From Eggerthellaceae bacterium (GTDB taxonomy: Bacteria; Actinomycetota; Coriobacteriia; Coriobacteriales; Eggerthellaceae): a DNA stretch of 64,000 bases. The notes beneath the pieces were generated by a model, which was not told the DNA's origin, ran no database searches, and saw nothing but the letters and a program-made list of their open reading frames with translations. A program made the translations under genes and the position numbers. Where the stretch lies: the NCBI GenBank assembly GCA_910575165.1, contig CAJTDS010000006.1:1-64000 (forward strand), written 5' to 3'. Shown piece after piece: positions 1 through 8,200 of the stretch. Position 1 is the first letter of the stretch, and each line of letters opens with the position of its first letter.

Positions 1-14
1 CGTGCCCCGTGCGG

Positions 15-38
15 GAACGGCCCCTCGCGGGGCCGTTC
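15..38. terminator. Strong hairpin at left edge, likely intrinsic terminator
   Basis: Perfect 10-bp inverted repeat (15-24 with 29-38) around the 4-base loop TCGC, GC-rich. On the plus strand it is followed by TCCTT, a weak U-tract, so it may end a plus-strand gene lying left of the window. It also sits 27 bases beyond the stop of the minus-strand reading frame at 65 and could act in both directions. Direction is inferred. Confidence 0.6.
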
Positions 39-64
39 TCCTTAAATCACATCAATCTATGCAA

Positions 65-862
65 TTATTCATAGGTCATCTGCGCTTTTGTCTGATATTG
101 ACCCACACAAACTACCGAAGAGCCAAAAATAAAGATTAGCACCCCTTCCACCACGCGAGAGACGCTTATCCCCTTGCTCCAATGCATCCGAATTACGGCA
201 TATACGACACCGGCTACCGCAAACATCCAGAGAAAATAGAAGCTGAAGGCGGCGGTTGCACATGCAATCAAGACAAGAGGGAGCCTCTTCCGTTCAATCA
301 CGAACATATCCAGAGCCTTGAGCAAGAGGGGGAAATAGACGTACGCTGTTATCCAGGGCACGTTGGACCCCATCACCACAACCCACCCCGAAACAGCATA
401 GCTCGCTGCGGCGACAACTCGCGAAAGCCAATGAAGTCCGAACGATCCGAGCCACGCATTGAGGCTTATCGATGACAGGCACATACCAGCGATAATGAGC
501 CACACGAACATATGTCCAATATTTTCCTTGCCGCCGATGTAGAGAATATACGTCAGCGGGTTAAACACGATTTCTGAGTGAGAGAAAACACTCGTCCCCA
601 GCCCCATATTCAAAGACCAAAAGCTTGGAGCATCCTCGAACAGGGTCTCGAAAAGCCACCAATACGACGGATAAAGCTGGCGTACCGAGTCGCTTCCGAT
701 GTAGTCAAAAACGCAGTCGTAAGGCCCGAATACACAGTCACGATAAATCGTCAGCCCCGCCAGCAGCACAACAGCGACCGTAATCGAGTATGCCAAAACC
801 GCACTGACCGAATTCTTTGTCTCTGCCATCGCATTCCGGCCCGGAACCGCGTGATAAACCAT
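65..862 (-). pseudogene. Truncated YfhO-like membrane protein (N-terminal part only)
   Basis: Encodes 265 residues with about six to seven hydrophobic segments. The first extracytoplasmic loop carries the pattern typical of YfhO-family (PF09586) proteins: a DS..RQLYPSYWWL stretch followed by a short region ending in GLG, then FNPLTYILY. Family members are normally about 800-900 residues, so only the N-terminal third is present before a TAA at 65-67. The start at 862 overlaps the acyltransferase stop (TAATG) and has a GGAGGGAG ribosome-binding site about nine bases upstream, so it is translationally coupled. YfhO proteins are GT-C-like membrane proteins implicated in adding sugars to surface polymers from lipid carriers. 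The fragment lacks the C-terminal domain and is probably non-functional, unless it is a genuine short variant. It is the last gene of the glycan operon. Confidence 0.6.
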
Positions 863-2034
863 TATTTCCACTCCCTCCGACTAGCCGGAGGGAACACTGT
901 ATCTAAATATCTAAGGACCCTTCTATACACAGCCGTACTCGCAAGAGCCTTTTCCAGGTAGCGTGCGCGCACCTTATCGATGCAAAAGCCTACCACGTAT
1001 ACAGCAATCGACACGACAACGGTGCCGACGATAGCCCAGGGAGAAAGCCACAGGTCGGGCATCCCGACAACGCCGTCCCAGAATACCGGCCTAAACACAT
1101 TGTGATCATGCAGTAGGAGTATGCCCAGCGTCGCAGACGCTAACGAGTTAATCGCAGCATTGCTTCTGATTTTCATGCCTTTGAAAATAAAGAAGAGCGC
1201 AATCCCTCCGGAAATGAACAAAAAAGATGACTCGTCGTTGCACAAGGACTGAAGCCAAGCGAGACCCTGAGGGAGACGACCAGACGCCTGAGACCAGTAA
1301 AAGACGGAAGTGAGTGCCCAGCATGCAGCGAGAATCCCCACGAGGGCGAACCTGTTCTCCAGCACAACTGGCGGCCAGTGCTTGAGGTAAAACAGAAGCA
1401 TGTACAGCATCACGAACAACACAATCTCACTCGGAAAAGGATGCAGCGCAAGGTTCGCAACACCCAGAGCATTCAGGACGATGACAATGACCTCGATATA
1501 GACAAGCGAGAGTACGCCCCATAGCGCCTGCTTCTTAGTAATACCCTTGGTTGCTCGAGAAACGAACGGAAGCAAAAGATAGAACGCGAGATACGTCGCA
1601 GCAAAACCGTGTGAATTCCCGCCGATAGGGAGTAAGGAGGCGACCCACATCTGCCATGCCATATCAACGCCACACACCCAGGAAGCAAACGCCAGCAACA
1701 CCGTATAAAACAGAACCTCAAGCCATACCTTGAGGAACCTATCTGCCTTGAACTCTTTGTCCACGAAAAACCACATGCTAATCGCCACGAAGCAAACAAA
1801 CCCGATCTTTCCGGCCGGAAGAATGAAAAAGCCGAAGAATGAGGTAGCAGATGAAAGCTGTCCCGAGGAGAAGGCCTCAAAGAACGACCCGTGGACCACA
1901 CAGTGATGAGCAATTATGAGAAGCATGCACAAGATGCGCAACAGCTCGATATTGGAATCGCGTCGCCGTCTTGGCGCATCCGAAGAAGACGAGCTACCGT
2001 GACGGGGCAACGCCCTAGATGCCGCTTTCATCAT
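862..2034 (-). CDS. Acyltransferase family 3 membrane protein
   Basis: A 390-residue integral membrane protein with about ten hydrophobic segments. Near residues 26-45 it has the hallmark RDSNIELLRILCMLLIIAHH, matching the start of the Acyl_transf_3 (PF01757) domain, where the arginine and the histidine pair are expected to be catalytic. Proteins of this family O-acetylate or O-acylate sugars of surface polysaccharides and peptidoglycan. The ATG at 2034 is preceded by GGAGG with seven-base spacing. It overlaps the downstream YfhO-like frame by one base and follows the GT87-like gene by about 190 bp, so it probably decorates the glycan made by this operon. Base composition is clearly more AT-rich than the central window. 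The acyl group and acceptor cannot be read from sequence. Confidence 0.85.
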   Translation of the reverse strand: MMKAASRALPRHGSSSSSDAPRRRRDSNIELLRILCMLLIIAHHCVVHGSFFEAFSSGQLSSATSFFGFFILPAGKIGFVCFVAISMWFFVDKEFKADRFLKVWLEVLFYTVLLAFASWVCGVDMAWQMWVASLLPIGGNSHGFAATYLAFYLLLPFVSRATKGITKKQALWGVLSLVYIEVIVIVLNALGVANLALHPFPSEIVLFVMLYMLLFYLKHWPPVVLENRFALVGILAACWALTSVFYWSQASGRLPQGLAWLQSLCNDESSFLFISGGIALFFIFKGMKIRSNAAINSLASATLGILLLHDHNVFRPVFWDGVVGMPDLWLSPWAIVGTVVVSIAVYVVGFCIDKVRARYLEKALASTAVYRRVLRYLDTVFPPASRREWK

Positions 2035-2222
2035 CTTTCATCCTCCATTCCTCTATCATTGGATAATCCCTTCGCGGCTCGTTGGGGTCGAATGGTCCGC
2101 ATTCGAGCGAAAAAGAACCTTTGACCGCTCGCCTACCGTCCGCAAGCGATACGCAACCCAGAACAACCAACGCAGTCCGCAGGTACGCGCTTCCACCAAC
2201 ACGTCGCGAAGAGGCGAGGCGC

Positions 2223-3515
2223 CTAAACGGCGTGCTTCGGGTTGGAGACCCTACGCCTTGCCCCCCTCGCAGAAAACTGCCGCACAGCCGCAACGAAACA
2301 CCCGACGTACATGGCAACCAGAGCGACATTTGCCATCACACAACCGCCCATCAGTGGATTCTTCGTTTCTCCCAGAACCTGTGCCACCAAGCCTAATTCA
2401 GGAAGCGCGTAGATGGCGAAAATAAGGGCGAGCAGCACTAAGGCACCCTTGTCCCAGGAAGACCGCTCGCTTCCTTCCGCACACAGGCACAGCACTGCGG
2501 GCAGCAAGAACAAGAGGCTGTACGTATAGCTGAACGAAGGAACCCACACGCTCATCAGACCGAGAAGGAACAATTTTTCCCATTTCCTCTTGCAGTAAAC
2601 CAAGGGGAAAGAAATCATCAGCAGAGGGAGGGCGGATAACACTACGGATGTGTTCACGATTTTGTTTCCCATCAACGCCCCAGCAATGCAAACAAGGTTG
2701 CTGAAGCTGTAATTAATGCCCACGCCGAAATAATAATCGGATGACATCATGAGGCCCTTCAGCATGTGCTTAACCGCATAAAGCCCCCCGAATGCAAAGA
2801 ATGGAACAACCGAGAACAGCAGACCCATTGCAACGACGAGCCAAAACTCCCTTTTGTAGTTACCGAACAGCACCATAAAAGCAAATACTGCTGGATATAT
2901 CTTGAGAGCAATCGCTATGCCCAAACAGGCATAGCCGATACACCTTATTGAAAAAGAATCAGACTCGTACATAACAACAAACAGCATCAGGAAGGCAAAT
3001 GAGAGGAGAACGATGTTCCCCCTCTCTAGCGAGAAAAGCACAGGCCCGGAAAACGCAATGGAGGTAACAACAGCGTATCGAATCCCTTCGCTTTTATTCC
3101 TAAGGATATGCATTGACGCAATTGCGATTACGAGCAGGCACACAACATTTAGTGCGATATAAGTAAGCGATGCAGGCATGTAGTCTCGAAGGGCAAACCC
3201 GTTCGAGCAGTCGACCGAGTCAGAATATGGTACAAAATGAGCAAGAAAACGCAGGACAAGGAAGCAAAGAGGGGGCCAGTTGGCATAGTTGTCATACGGA
3301 TTGCCGTCCATGACTGCTGCGAGCATGTTGAAGTAATCCATTCCCGTATTTGACCAATCGGTAACAAAGTAAGCGCTTAAATTGCTACCCCGATGAAGCC
3401 AAAACGAGGCGATCGATGCGCACGTAATAGCCAGGAACGGCAAAAGATACCAAACCTGCAGAGGACGCTTGTGGATCCAAAGAGCGATATCCCTCCCAAC
3501 CTCACCGTGCTTCAT
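2223..3515 (-). CDS. GT87-like polyprenyl-phosphate-dependent membrane glycosyltransferase
   Basis: About 430 residues with nine to ten hydrophobic segments. In the first long loop it has a TGMDYFNMLAAVMDGNPYD stretch followed by WPPLCFLVLRF, the pattern of DUF2029/GT87 (PF09594) enzymes, with the aspartate of the first loop as the likely catalytic base. Such GT-C enzymes take a sugar from a polyprenyl-phosphate carrier on the outer face of the membrane and transfer it to a surface glycan. It follows the GT2 gene that could load the carrier. The start is uncertain: ATG at 3515 has GGGA six bases upstream; ATGs at 3527 and 3530 and a TTG at 3542 are in frame. The C-terminus is short and basic. 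Substrate is unknown. Confidence 0.75.
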   Translation of the reverse strand: MKHGEVGRDIALWIHKRPLQVWYLLPFLAITCASIASFWLHRGSNLSAYFVTDWSNTGMDYFNMLAAVMDGNPYDNYANWPPLCFLVLRFLAHFVPYSDSVDCSNGFALRDYMPASLTYIALNVVCLLVIAIASMHILRNKSEGIRYAVVTSIAFSGPVLFSLERGNIVLLSFAFLMLFVVMYESDSFSIRCIGYACLGIAIALKIYPAVFAFMVLFGNYKREFWLVVAMGLLFSVVPFFAFGGLYAVKHMLKGLMMSSDYYFGVGINYSFSNLVCIAGALMGNKIVNTSVVLSALPLLMISFPLVYCKRKWEKLFLLGLMSVWVPSFSYTYSLLFLLPAVLCLCAEGSERSSWDKGALVLLALIFAIYALPELGLVAQVLGETKNPLMGGCVMANVALVAMYVGCFVAAVRQFSARGARRRVSNPKHAV

Positions 3516-3763
3516 TCCTTTTCCCATCATCCACTGACACAACCCTTCGACACAGCTTCACCACGACATTGAAGATTCTTCAAGAAGCGCCCATTCGACC
3601 CTCGTCCCCAGCGGGAAGGAGCCTTTCCCGGCATACCCCTCAAGTAGCCGATCTTCTCTCGCTGAACGATTCCTTGCCTAGCTGCCGCACTCTGCATTTT
3701 GCCGACTACAAGAGCAGACGATGGGCCGTGGAGCTGGCGGCAGAACAAACTCCTCATCGCCCG

Positions 3764-4717
3764 TTACCACTTCCCCAGCCTCTCTTCCTCTACCACGAGG
3801 GGTCTCCTCATAGATCTTTGGGATATCGTTAAGACGTACTCGCCAATCATCCCGAGGAAGAAAAGCTGCAGTCCGCAGGCAATCAAAATGCACCAAGCAA
3901 GCACCCACGCCGCAATGCTCCCCATACCTGCAGCGCCGCCAACAATCAGAGTGGCCACCATAGCAACCAGACCGACGAAAGTAGCCACGACGCCCAGAAC
4001 AACGGCTGCCCTTACCGGTGCCTTCGTATAGCTGGTAAACGAGAGCATTGCCCCGTCATAGAGCGTCCAGAAACTGTTATGGCTCTTGCCCGCCTTTCGC
4101 CTCTGCTGGTGGTAGGGAATCTCGGTTCTGCTTGCAGGGCCAAGCTCAGCGACAATGCCTCGCAAGAAGGGCGTCGGGTCGTCGAGCTTGCGCATCACAT
4201 CTATGAAGGCTCTGTCGTACAATCCGAACCCCGTGAAATGCTCAATCTGCTCTACAGAGCTCAACCTGCGAACAAGCTTGTAGTAGCAAGACCGTGCAAA
4301 ATAGACAAGTCCGCTTTCCTCGCTTTCCGTCTTAACCGGACAAACGATTTTCGAGCCGTCGTCCCAGGCGTCGAGCATTATGGGGATAAGCTCGACGGGG
4401 TCCTGGAAATCGCAGCTTATGGCTATAGCACAATCTCCCCGAGATTGGCAGAGGCCGTAGTAGGGCGAGTTGAACTGTCCGAAGTTTCGAGCGTTTAATA
4501 TGGCCCTCACCTCCGGCATCGATCCGCAGATGTCCCTCAGCTCGTCCCTCGTGCCGTCCGTCGAGCAGTTGTCTATGAAGATTATCTCGTAATCGTATCG
4601 CTCAAGGACGCCCATCTGCTCGCAAAGCGCCTGTGCCATCGCGCGGACGTTCCCTACCTCGTTGAAGCAGGGAACCACTATGCTGACGAGCTTCTTCTTG
4701 TCCGACAGCTTCGTCAT
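3764..4717 (-). CDS. GT2 polyprenyl-phosphate glycosyltransferase (GtrB/ArnC-like)
   Basis: 317 residues. The GT-A domain begins VSIVVPCFNE (about residues 11-20). It has a nucleotide-binding FIDNCSTDGT motif, a metal-site region CDFQDP in place of a simple DxD, and KAGKSHNSFW near residue 215. Two C-terminal transmembrane helices (about 230-252 and 265-292) end in a short cytoplasmic basic tail. This layout is that of GtrB, ArnC and DPM1-type enzymes, which move a sugar from a nucleotide donor to undecaprenyl phosphate on the inner face of the membrane. Its ATG overlaps the stop of the upstream AroB-like gene by four bases (ATGA), so it is translationally coupled to the CDP-sugar genes. That suggests the CDP-linked product is its donor. 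The donor identity is inferred. Confidence 0.85.
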   Translation of the reverse strand: MTKLSDKKKLVSIVVPCFNEVGNVRAMAQALCEQMGVLERYDYEIIFIDNCSTDGTRDELRDICGSMPEVRAILNARNFGQFNSPYYGLCQSRGDCAIAISCDFQDPVELIPIMLDAWDDGSKIVCPVKTESEESGLVYFARSCYYKLVRRLSSVEQIEHFTGFGLYDRAFIDVMRKLDDPTPFLRGIVAELGPASRTEIPYHQQRRKAGKSHNSFWTLYDGAMLSFTSYTKAPVRAAVVLGVVATFVGLVAMVATLIVGGAAGMGSIAAWVLAWCILIACGLQLFFLGMIGEYVLTISQRSMRRPLVVEEERLGKW

Positions 4718-5781
4718 GCCGCCCGCACCTTGTCTAGGAAGGCTCGGACCGCATCGCAGCCGAGCGCAACCTCCGACTCCGTCATGTCATGAACGATGTG
4801 CAGGTCGAAGGCATCGTCGAGCAGCACCGCGGTGATCCCGTCCCCCGTCTGCTTCTTGTCGCCGCGGATCGCGGACAGGACCGCCGCATCGTCTATCAGC
4901 CGAGAATCGAAGGCCGGCATGATCCTGCGCACCAGCGCCCCGACGCGCTCCGCAAGCGCCTCGGACATGATGTCCCGCGACCCGGAGACCGCATCGGCCG
5001 CCACCATGCCAAGGGCCACGGCGCTGCCGTGGGGGATGGCGTAGGAGCTGGACGCCTCGAAGGCGTGGCCGAAGGTGTGGGCGAAGTTCAGCAGCACGCG
5101 GCGGCCGCCGTCGAACTCGTCCTCCTCGATTATGCCCCTCTTGAACTCCAGCGAGCGCCGGACGAAGCGGTTCACGGTCTCGGGGTCCAGCGCGAGCAGA
5201 CCGTCGATGGACGCCTCCAGCTCCGAAAGGGCGTCGGAACCGCCCATGACGTTGAACTTCACAACCTCGCCGAGCCCGCTCGCGAGGTCGGCCTCGGAAA
5301 GCGTTTCGAAAAAGGAGGGCGCTATCAGGATCCTGTCGGGCGGATAGAACGTCCCCAGCAGATTCTTGTAGCCTTCGAAATTCAACGATGTCTTACCGCC
5401 TATGCAGCTATCGCAGGCAGCCAGCAACGTGGTGGGGACAAAGGTCCAGGCGATTCCGCGGTAAAGGATGTTTGCGGCGAACCCGGTCACATCTTGGGTG
5501 ATGCCGCCCCCCACCGAAACCAGGCGCGCGTTGCGCTTGGCGCCCATGGCGGCCATGGCTCGGCAGATATCGAGGGCGCTGTCGACGACCTTCTTTTCCT
5601 CCACCGCGTCAAGGAGAAAGAGCCTGTCGGACGCTACGGCCTCGAAAAGGTGGGGGTAAAGCGCGTGCACCCTCCTGTCGGCAACCACGAAAGGCGCACC
5701 CTCCGCCAACGCCGCCGCAACGTTTTCGAAGCTGTCTTCGAAACGCACCTCGTAATCCTTGATCGATGCGTGAACGATCAT
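4714..5781 (-). CDS. 3-dehydroquinate synthase-like sugar phosphate cyclase (AroB paralogue)
   Basis: 355 residues from the ATG at 5781, which overlaps the SDR stop in an ATGA. The fold signature is clear: GGGITQDVTGFAA for the NAD site, PTTLLAACDS, GGKTSLNF with Lys130, KNLLGTFYPP, and three candidate zinc ligands Glu172, His235 (in NFAHTFGH) and His251 (in IPHG), spaced as in DHQ synthase. DHQ synthases and their relatives close a carbocyclic ring from an open ketose phosphate. The GGKT-S-L-N and DKKQTGDG stretches differ a little from housekeeping AroB (GGKT-G-x-N), and the gene lies inside a nucleotide-sugar operon with no other shikimate gene. It is therefore more likely a pathway-specific cyclase making a cyclitol-like moiety than the shikimate enzyme, but true AroB activity is not excluded. 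Confidence 0.85.
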   Translation of the reverse strand: MIVHASIKDYEVRFEDSFENVAAALAEGAPFVVADRRVHALYPHLFEAVASDRLFLLDAVEEKKVVDSALDICRAMAAMGAKRNARLVSVGGGITQDVTGFAANILYRGIAWTFVPTTLLAACDSCIGGKTSLNFEGYKNLLGTFYPPDRILIAPSFFETLSEADLASGLGEVVKFNVMGGSDALSELEASIDGLLALDPETVNRFVRRSLEFKRGIIEEDEFDGGRRVLLNFAHTFGHAFEASSSYAIPHGSAVALGMVAADAVSGSRDIMSEALAERVGALVRRIMPAFDSRLIDDAAVLSAIRGDKKQTGDGITAVLLDDAFDLHIVHDMTESEVALGCDAVRAFLDKVRAA

Positions 5782-6440
5782 CGCGCCGTATACCCCCCAT
5801 CGCAATAGATAACCTGCCCGGTCATATAAGAGTTGTCGCCGCTGCCGAGAAACCCAACGAGCCTGGCGATTTCCTCGGGCCGCGCCATGCGTCCGAGCGG
5901 AATCTGAGCCTCGACAGCCGCAAGCTCCTCCGGGCCGTTGTTTTGGAAAGTGAGCTCCGTCGCCGTGAAGCCCGGGCATACCGTGTTCGCAAGCGCGCCA
6001 TAGGGGGCGAGCTCGAGGGCGAACGCGTTCATGGCGCCCGCGATACCGCGCTTGGCGGCGGAGTACATGCCGCGACCAGGTTTTGACACCCCGGCCCATA
6101 CCGACCCTATGCCCACCGCGCGTCCGCAGGGGCTGCGCTTGAGGGAGTCGGCGAAAGCGTCCATGAGCATCATGGGGGCGGCCAGGTCGACTTGCAGCAT
6201 GCGCCAGATGCTGTCACCGCCCATCGACCCGAACTCGGCGATATCGTTGATGCCGGCATTGTTGACAAGCGTGTCTACCGCGAGGTCTGCATGCGATTCC
6301 AGCCACGCCCCAACCGACGCTCTGCTCGCCAAGTCCATCTGGTCCCTCGTCGGGGCGACGACGCGATACCCCCGCGACCTGAACTCGTCGGCGATTGCCG
6401 CACCGATGCCCCTAGAGGCGCCCGTCACCAGAGCTATCAT
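5778..6440 (-). CDS. Short-chain dehydrogenase/reductase (SDR)
   Basis: 220 residues, classical SDR. The N-terminal cofactor motif is TGASRGIG (residues 6-13), NNAG lies near 60-63, the catalytic serine is in GIGSVWAG (about 110-117), and the YSAAK pair is near 126-130. The C-terminus ends in the typical GQVIYCDGGYTAR. ATG at 6440 lies two bases after the aldolase stop and its own stop overlaps the AroB-like start, so it sits firmly in the operon. It presumably reduces or oxidises a hydroxyl or ketone on the sugar intermediate. The closest named relatives would be FabG-like or sugar-modifying SDRs; substrate is not readable from sequence. Confidence 0.85.
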   Translation of the reverse strand: MIALVTGASRGIGAAIADEFRSRGYRVVAPTRDQMDLASRASVGAWLESHADLAVDTLVNNAGINDIAEFGSMGGDSIWRMLQVDLAAPMMLMDAFADSLKRSPCGRAVGIGSVWAGVSKPGRGMYSAAKRGIAGAMNAFALELAPYGALANTVCPGFTATELTFQNNGPEELAAVEAQIPLGRMARPEEIARLVGFLGSGDNSYMTGQVIYCDGGYTAR

Positions 6441-6442
6441 CG

Positions 6443-7234
6443 CTAAGCCATCTCCGCCTTGGCCCTCTCGAGACGCGACGCGAGCATCTCGAGCCTGGCG
6501 CGGTCCTCGTTGGCCATGCGGTCGTAGAAAGCGCACTTGCTCTGCAGGTAGAGCGTCTCGAACTCCATGGCGAGAAGAATGCCGCGGCGGATGGTAGCCT
6601 CGTCCCCGCCAATCCCGAAGACGACCTTGCGCGTTTCGAAGCGGTCGGCGTAAGGCTTCATGGCCATGATGAAGGGGATGGCGTCGAAGGAGATGCCGCC
6701 GCCGAACCCGACGGTGATCCCGCGCTCGCGGGCCCGCTCGGCGATGTCGGTCGCCGCCTCGAGCATCACCTCGTCGTTGATGTCCGCGCGAGACAGGCCC
6801 ATCGACGCCGACAGGTCGACGCGACCGATGGCGATGGTGTTCAGAAAGCCCTCGCCCGCGTCGAAGATGGAGTCGAGGTTCGCATGGCACGTCTTGGTCT
6901 CGGTGTTGATGATCCAGTCGATCGCATCGATCTCGTCGCCGTAAACCTTCTTCGCGGCGCCCATGTACTTCTCCATGGCGAACGGACTCTCGATCATCGG
7001 CCCCATGATGCCGCCGGCGCCGAGCAGGCGGCACTGGTCGAGGTCCCTCACGGCCTCGCAGCCGCCGATCTTAACCGTCAGCTGCATGTCCGCGCGATGT
7101 ATCACCTCGCTGAGCATGATCATCTCGTCGAGACGAGACCCCTCGGCCTCGAATTCGGCTTTGACGGCGATGCAGTTGCACTCGTCGCGGAGCTCGCGAA
7201 GGGTGTCGAGCATCTTCTTTGCAGTGGCTTCCAT
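6443..7234 (-). CDS. HpcH/HpaI-type aldolase / citrate lyase family protein
   Basis: 263 residues. The TIM-barrel motifs of the HpcH/HpaI family (PF03328) are visible: VKIGGCEAVRDL around 55-65, IMGPMIESPF around 75-85, INTETKT near 108-114 with the metal-binding glutamate, and IAIGRVDLSASMG near 134-146 with the metal-binding aspartate. These enzymes make or break C-C bonds using pyruvate or acetyl-type enolates and a divalent metal. The start has AAAGGACGAAGC directly upstream. Its place between an epimerase and an SDR in a CDP-sugar operon points to chain extension or cleavage of a sugar acid rather than aromatic catabolism. That role is inferred. Confidence 0.8.
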   Translation of the reverse strand: MEATAKKMLDTLRELRDECNCIAVKAEFEAEGSRLDEMIMLSEVIHRADMQLTVKIGGCEAVRDLDQCRLLGAGGIMGPMIESPFAMEKYMGAAKKVYGDEIDAIDWIINTETKTCHANLDSIFDAGEGFLNTIAIGRVDLSASMGLSRADINDEVMLEAATDIAERARERGITVGFGGGISFDAIPFIMAMKPYADRFETRKVVFGIGGDEATIRRGILLAMEFETLYLQSKCAFYDRMANEDRARLEMLASRLERAKAEMA

Positions 7235-7261
7235 GCTTCGTCCTTTCCTGTTTGCTCAGCC

Positions 7262-8200
7262 TTACAGGCGTGAGCGCCTCCACGCTATCGTTTCCCGCAT
7301 CCCTTCTTCGAAGGAGTACTCGGGTCTGAAACCAACATCGACCATGAGGTTGGTAATGTCGGCCTCAAGCCTCATCGCTTGGTTGGGGTAGTAGGGCCGC
7401 TCGTTGAAGCCGATAGACCCCTTTCCGCCGATCAACGCTCCAATGCCCTCGACGTAATCGCGCAACGGCTTCAGGGTGCCGCTTGCCAGGTTGTAAACCG
7501 ACCCGTCTGCTCCGCGCTCGGCAACGAGATAGAACGCTCGTGCCGCATCCTTCGAGTAGACGAAGTCCCATAGCTGATCGCATGGGCCGCAGGACACGTG
7601 CTCGCCCCTCAGAAGTCCGTCCACCACCTGCGACACCAGCGTATGGGCGCCGTCTCCGGGCCCGAACATGCTGATGATCCTGCACCATTGATGGCGCATA
7701 CCCAGCTTCCAGCAAAGCGCCCTCGTCATCGCACAAGCGGAGAGCTTCGCGGCGCCGTAGCCGTTGTCCGGCTTGCAGGCTTTCCTCGGATCGAGCGCTG
7801 CGGCCGTTGGGCCGTACTCGCTCTGGCTCCCCGCACCCACAAACACCTCGCATCCCAGCTTCGAGGCAGCCTCGACCGCCTCCAAGCTGTAGCGAATGTT
7901 CGACTCCTGCAGACGAAAATCCTGGCGAGAGTCACCGTAGGTGCCATCCCACGCGAGATGAAAGAATGCCTGGGCATGACCACCCACAAGCCGGGAAAGC
8001 TGGGCATAGCCATCTATGGCGCACTCGACGATTCGCACACGATCGTCTTGGGGAACCTGGTCTAACCGGCTCGAACCGGGCCTGCAAACTGCAACAACGT
8101 CGACACCGTGCTCCAGCAGCTCGCCGACCAGGGCAACTCCGACAGCCCCTGTCGGACCGGTCACAATCGCACGTTCTATCCTCAAAGGCGTCTTTGTCAT
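7262..8200 (-). CDS. NAD-dependent epimerase/dehydratase (extended SDR)
   Basis: 312 residues. It has a Rossmann glycine motif GPTGAVG near residues 15-21, a serine in VGAGSQSEYG, the catalytic YGAAK near 148-152 and a RIISMFGPGD region typical of nucleotide-sugar extended SDRs. The start overlaps the TPP enzyme stop by four bases (ATGA). In CDP-branched-sugar pathways an enzyme of this type reduces the keto group of the two-carbon branch after the TPP step; that would fit here. It could equally be a 4-reductase or 3,5-epimerase. It belongs to the CDP-sugar operon. Confidence 0.8.
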   Translation of the reverse strand: MTKTPLRIERAIVTGPTGAVGVALVGELLEHGVDVVAVCRPGSSRLDQVPQDDRVRIVECAIDGYAQLSRLVGGHAQAFFHLAWDGTYGDSRQDFRLQESNIRYSLEAVEAASKLGCEVFVGAGSQSEYGPTAAALDPRKACKPDNGYGAAKLSACAMTRALCWKLGMRHQWCRIISMFGPGDGAHTLVSQVVDGLLRGEHVSCGPCDQLWDFVYSKDAARAFYLVAERGADGSVYNLASGTLKPLRDYVEGIGALIGGKGSIGFNERPYYPNQAMRLEADITNLMVDVGFRPEYSFEEGMRETIAWRRSRL

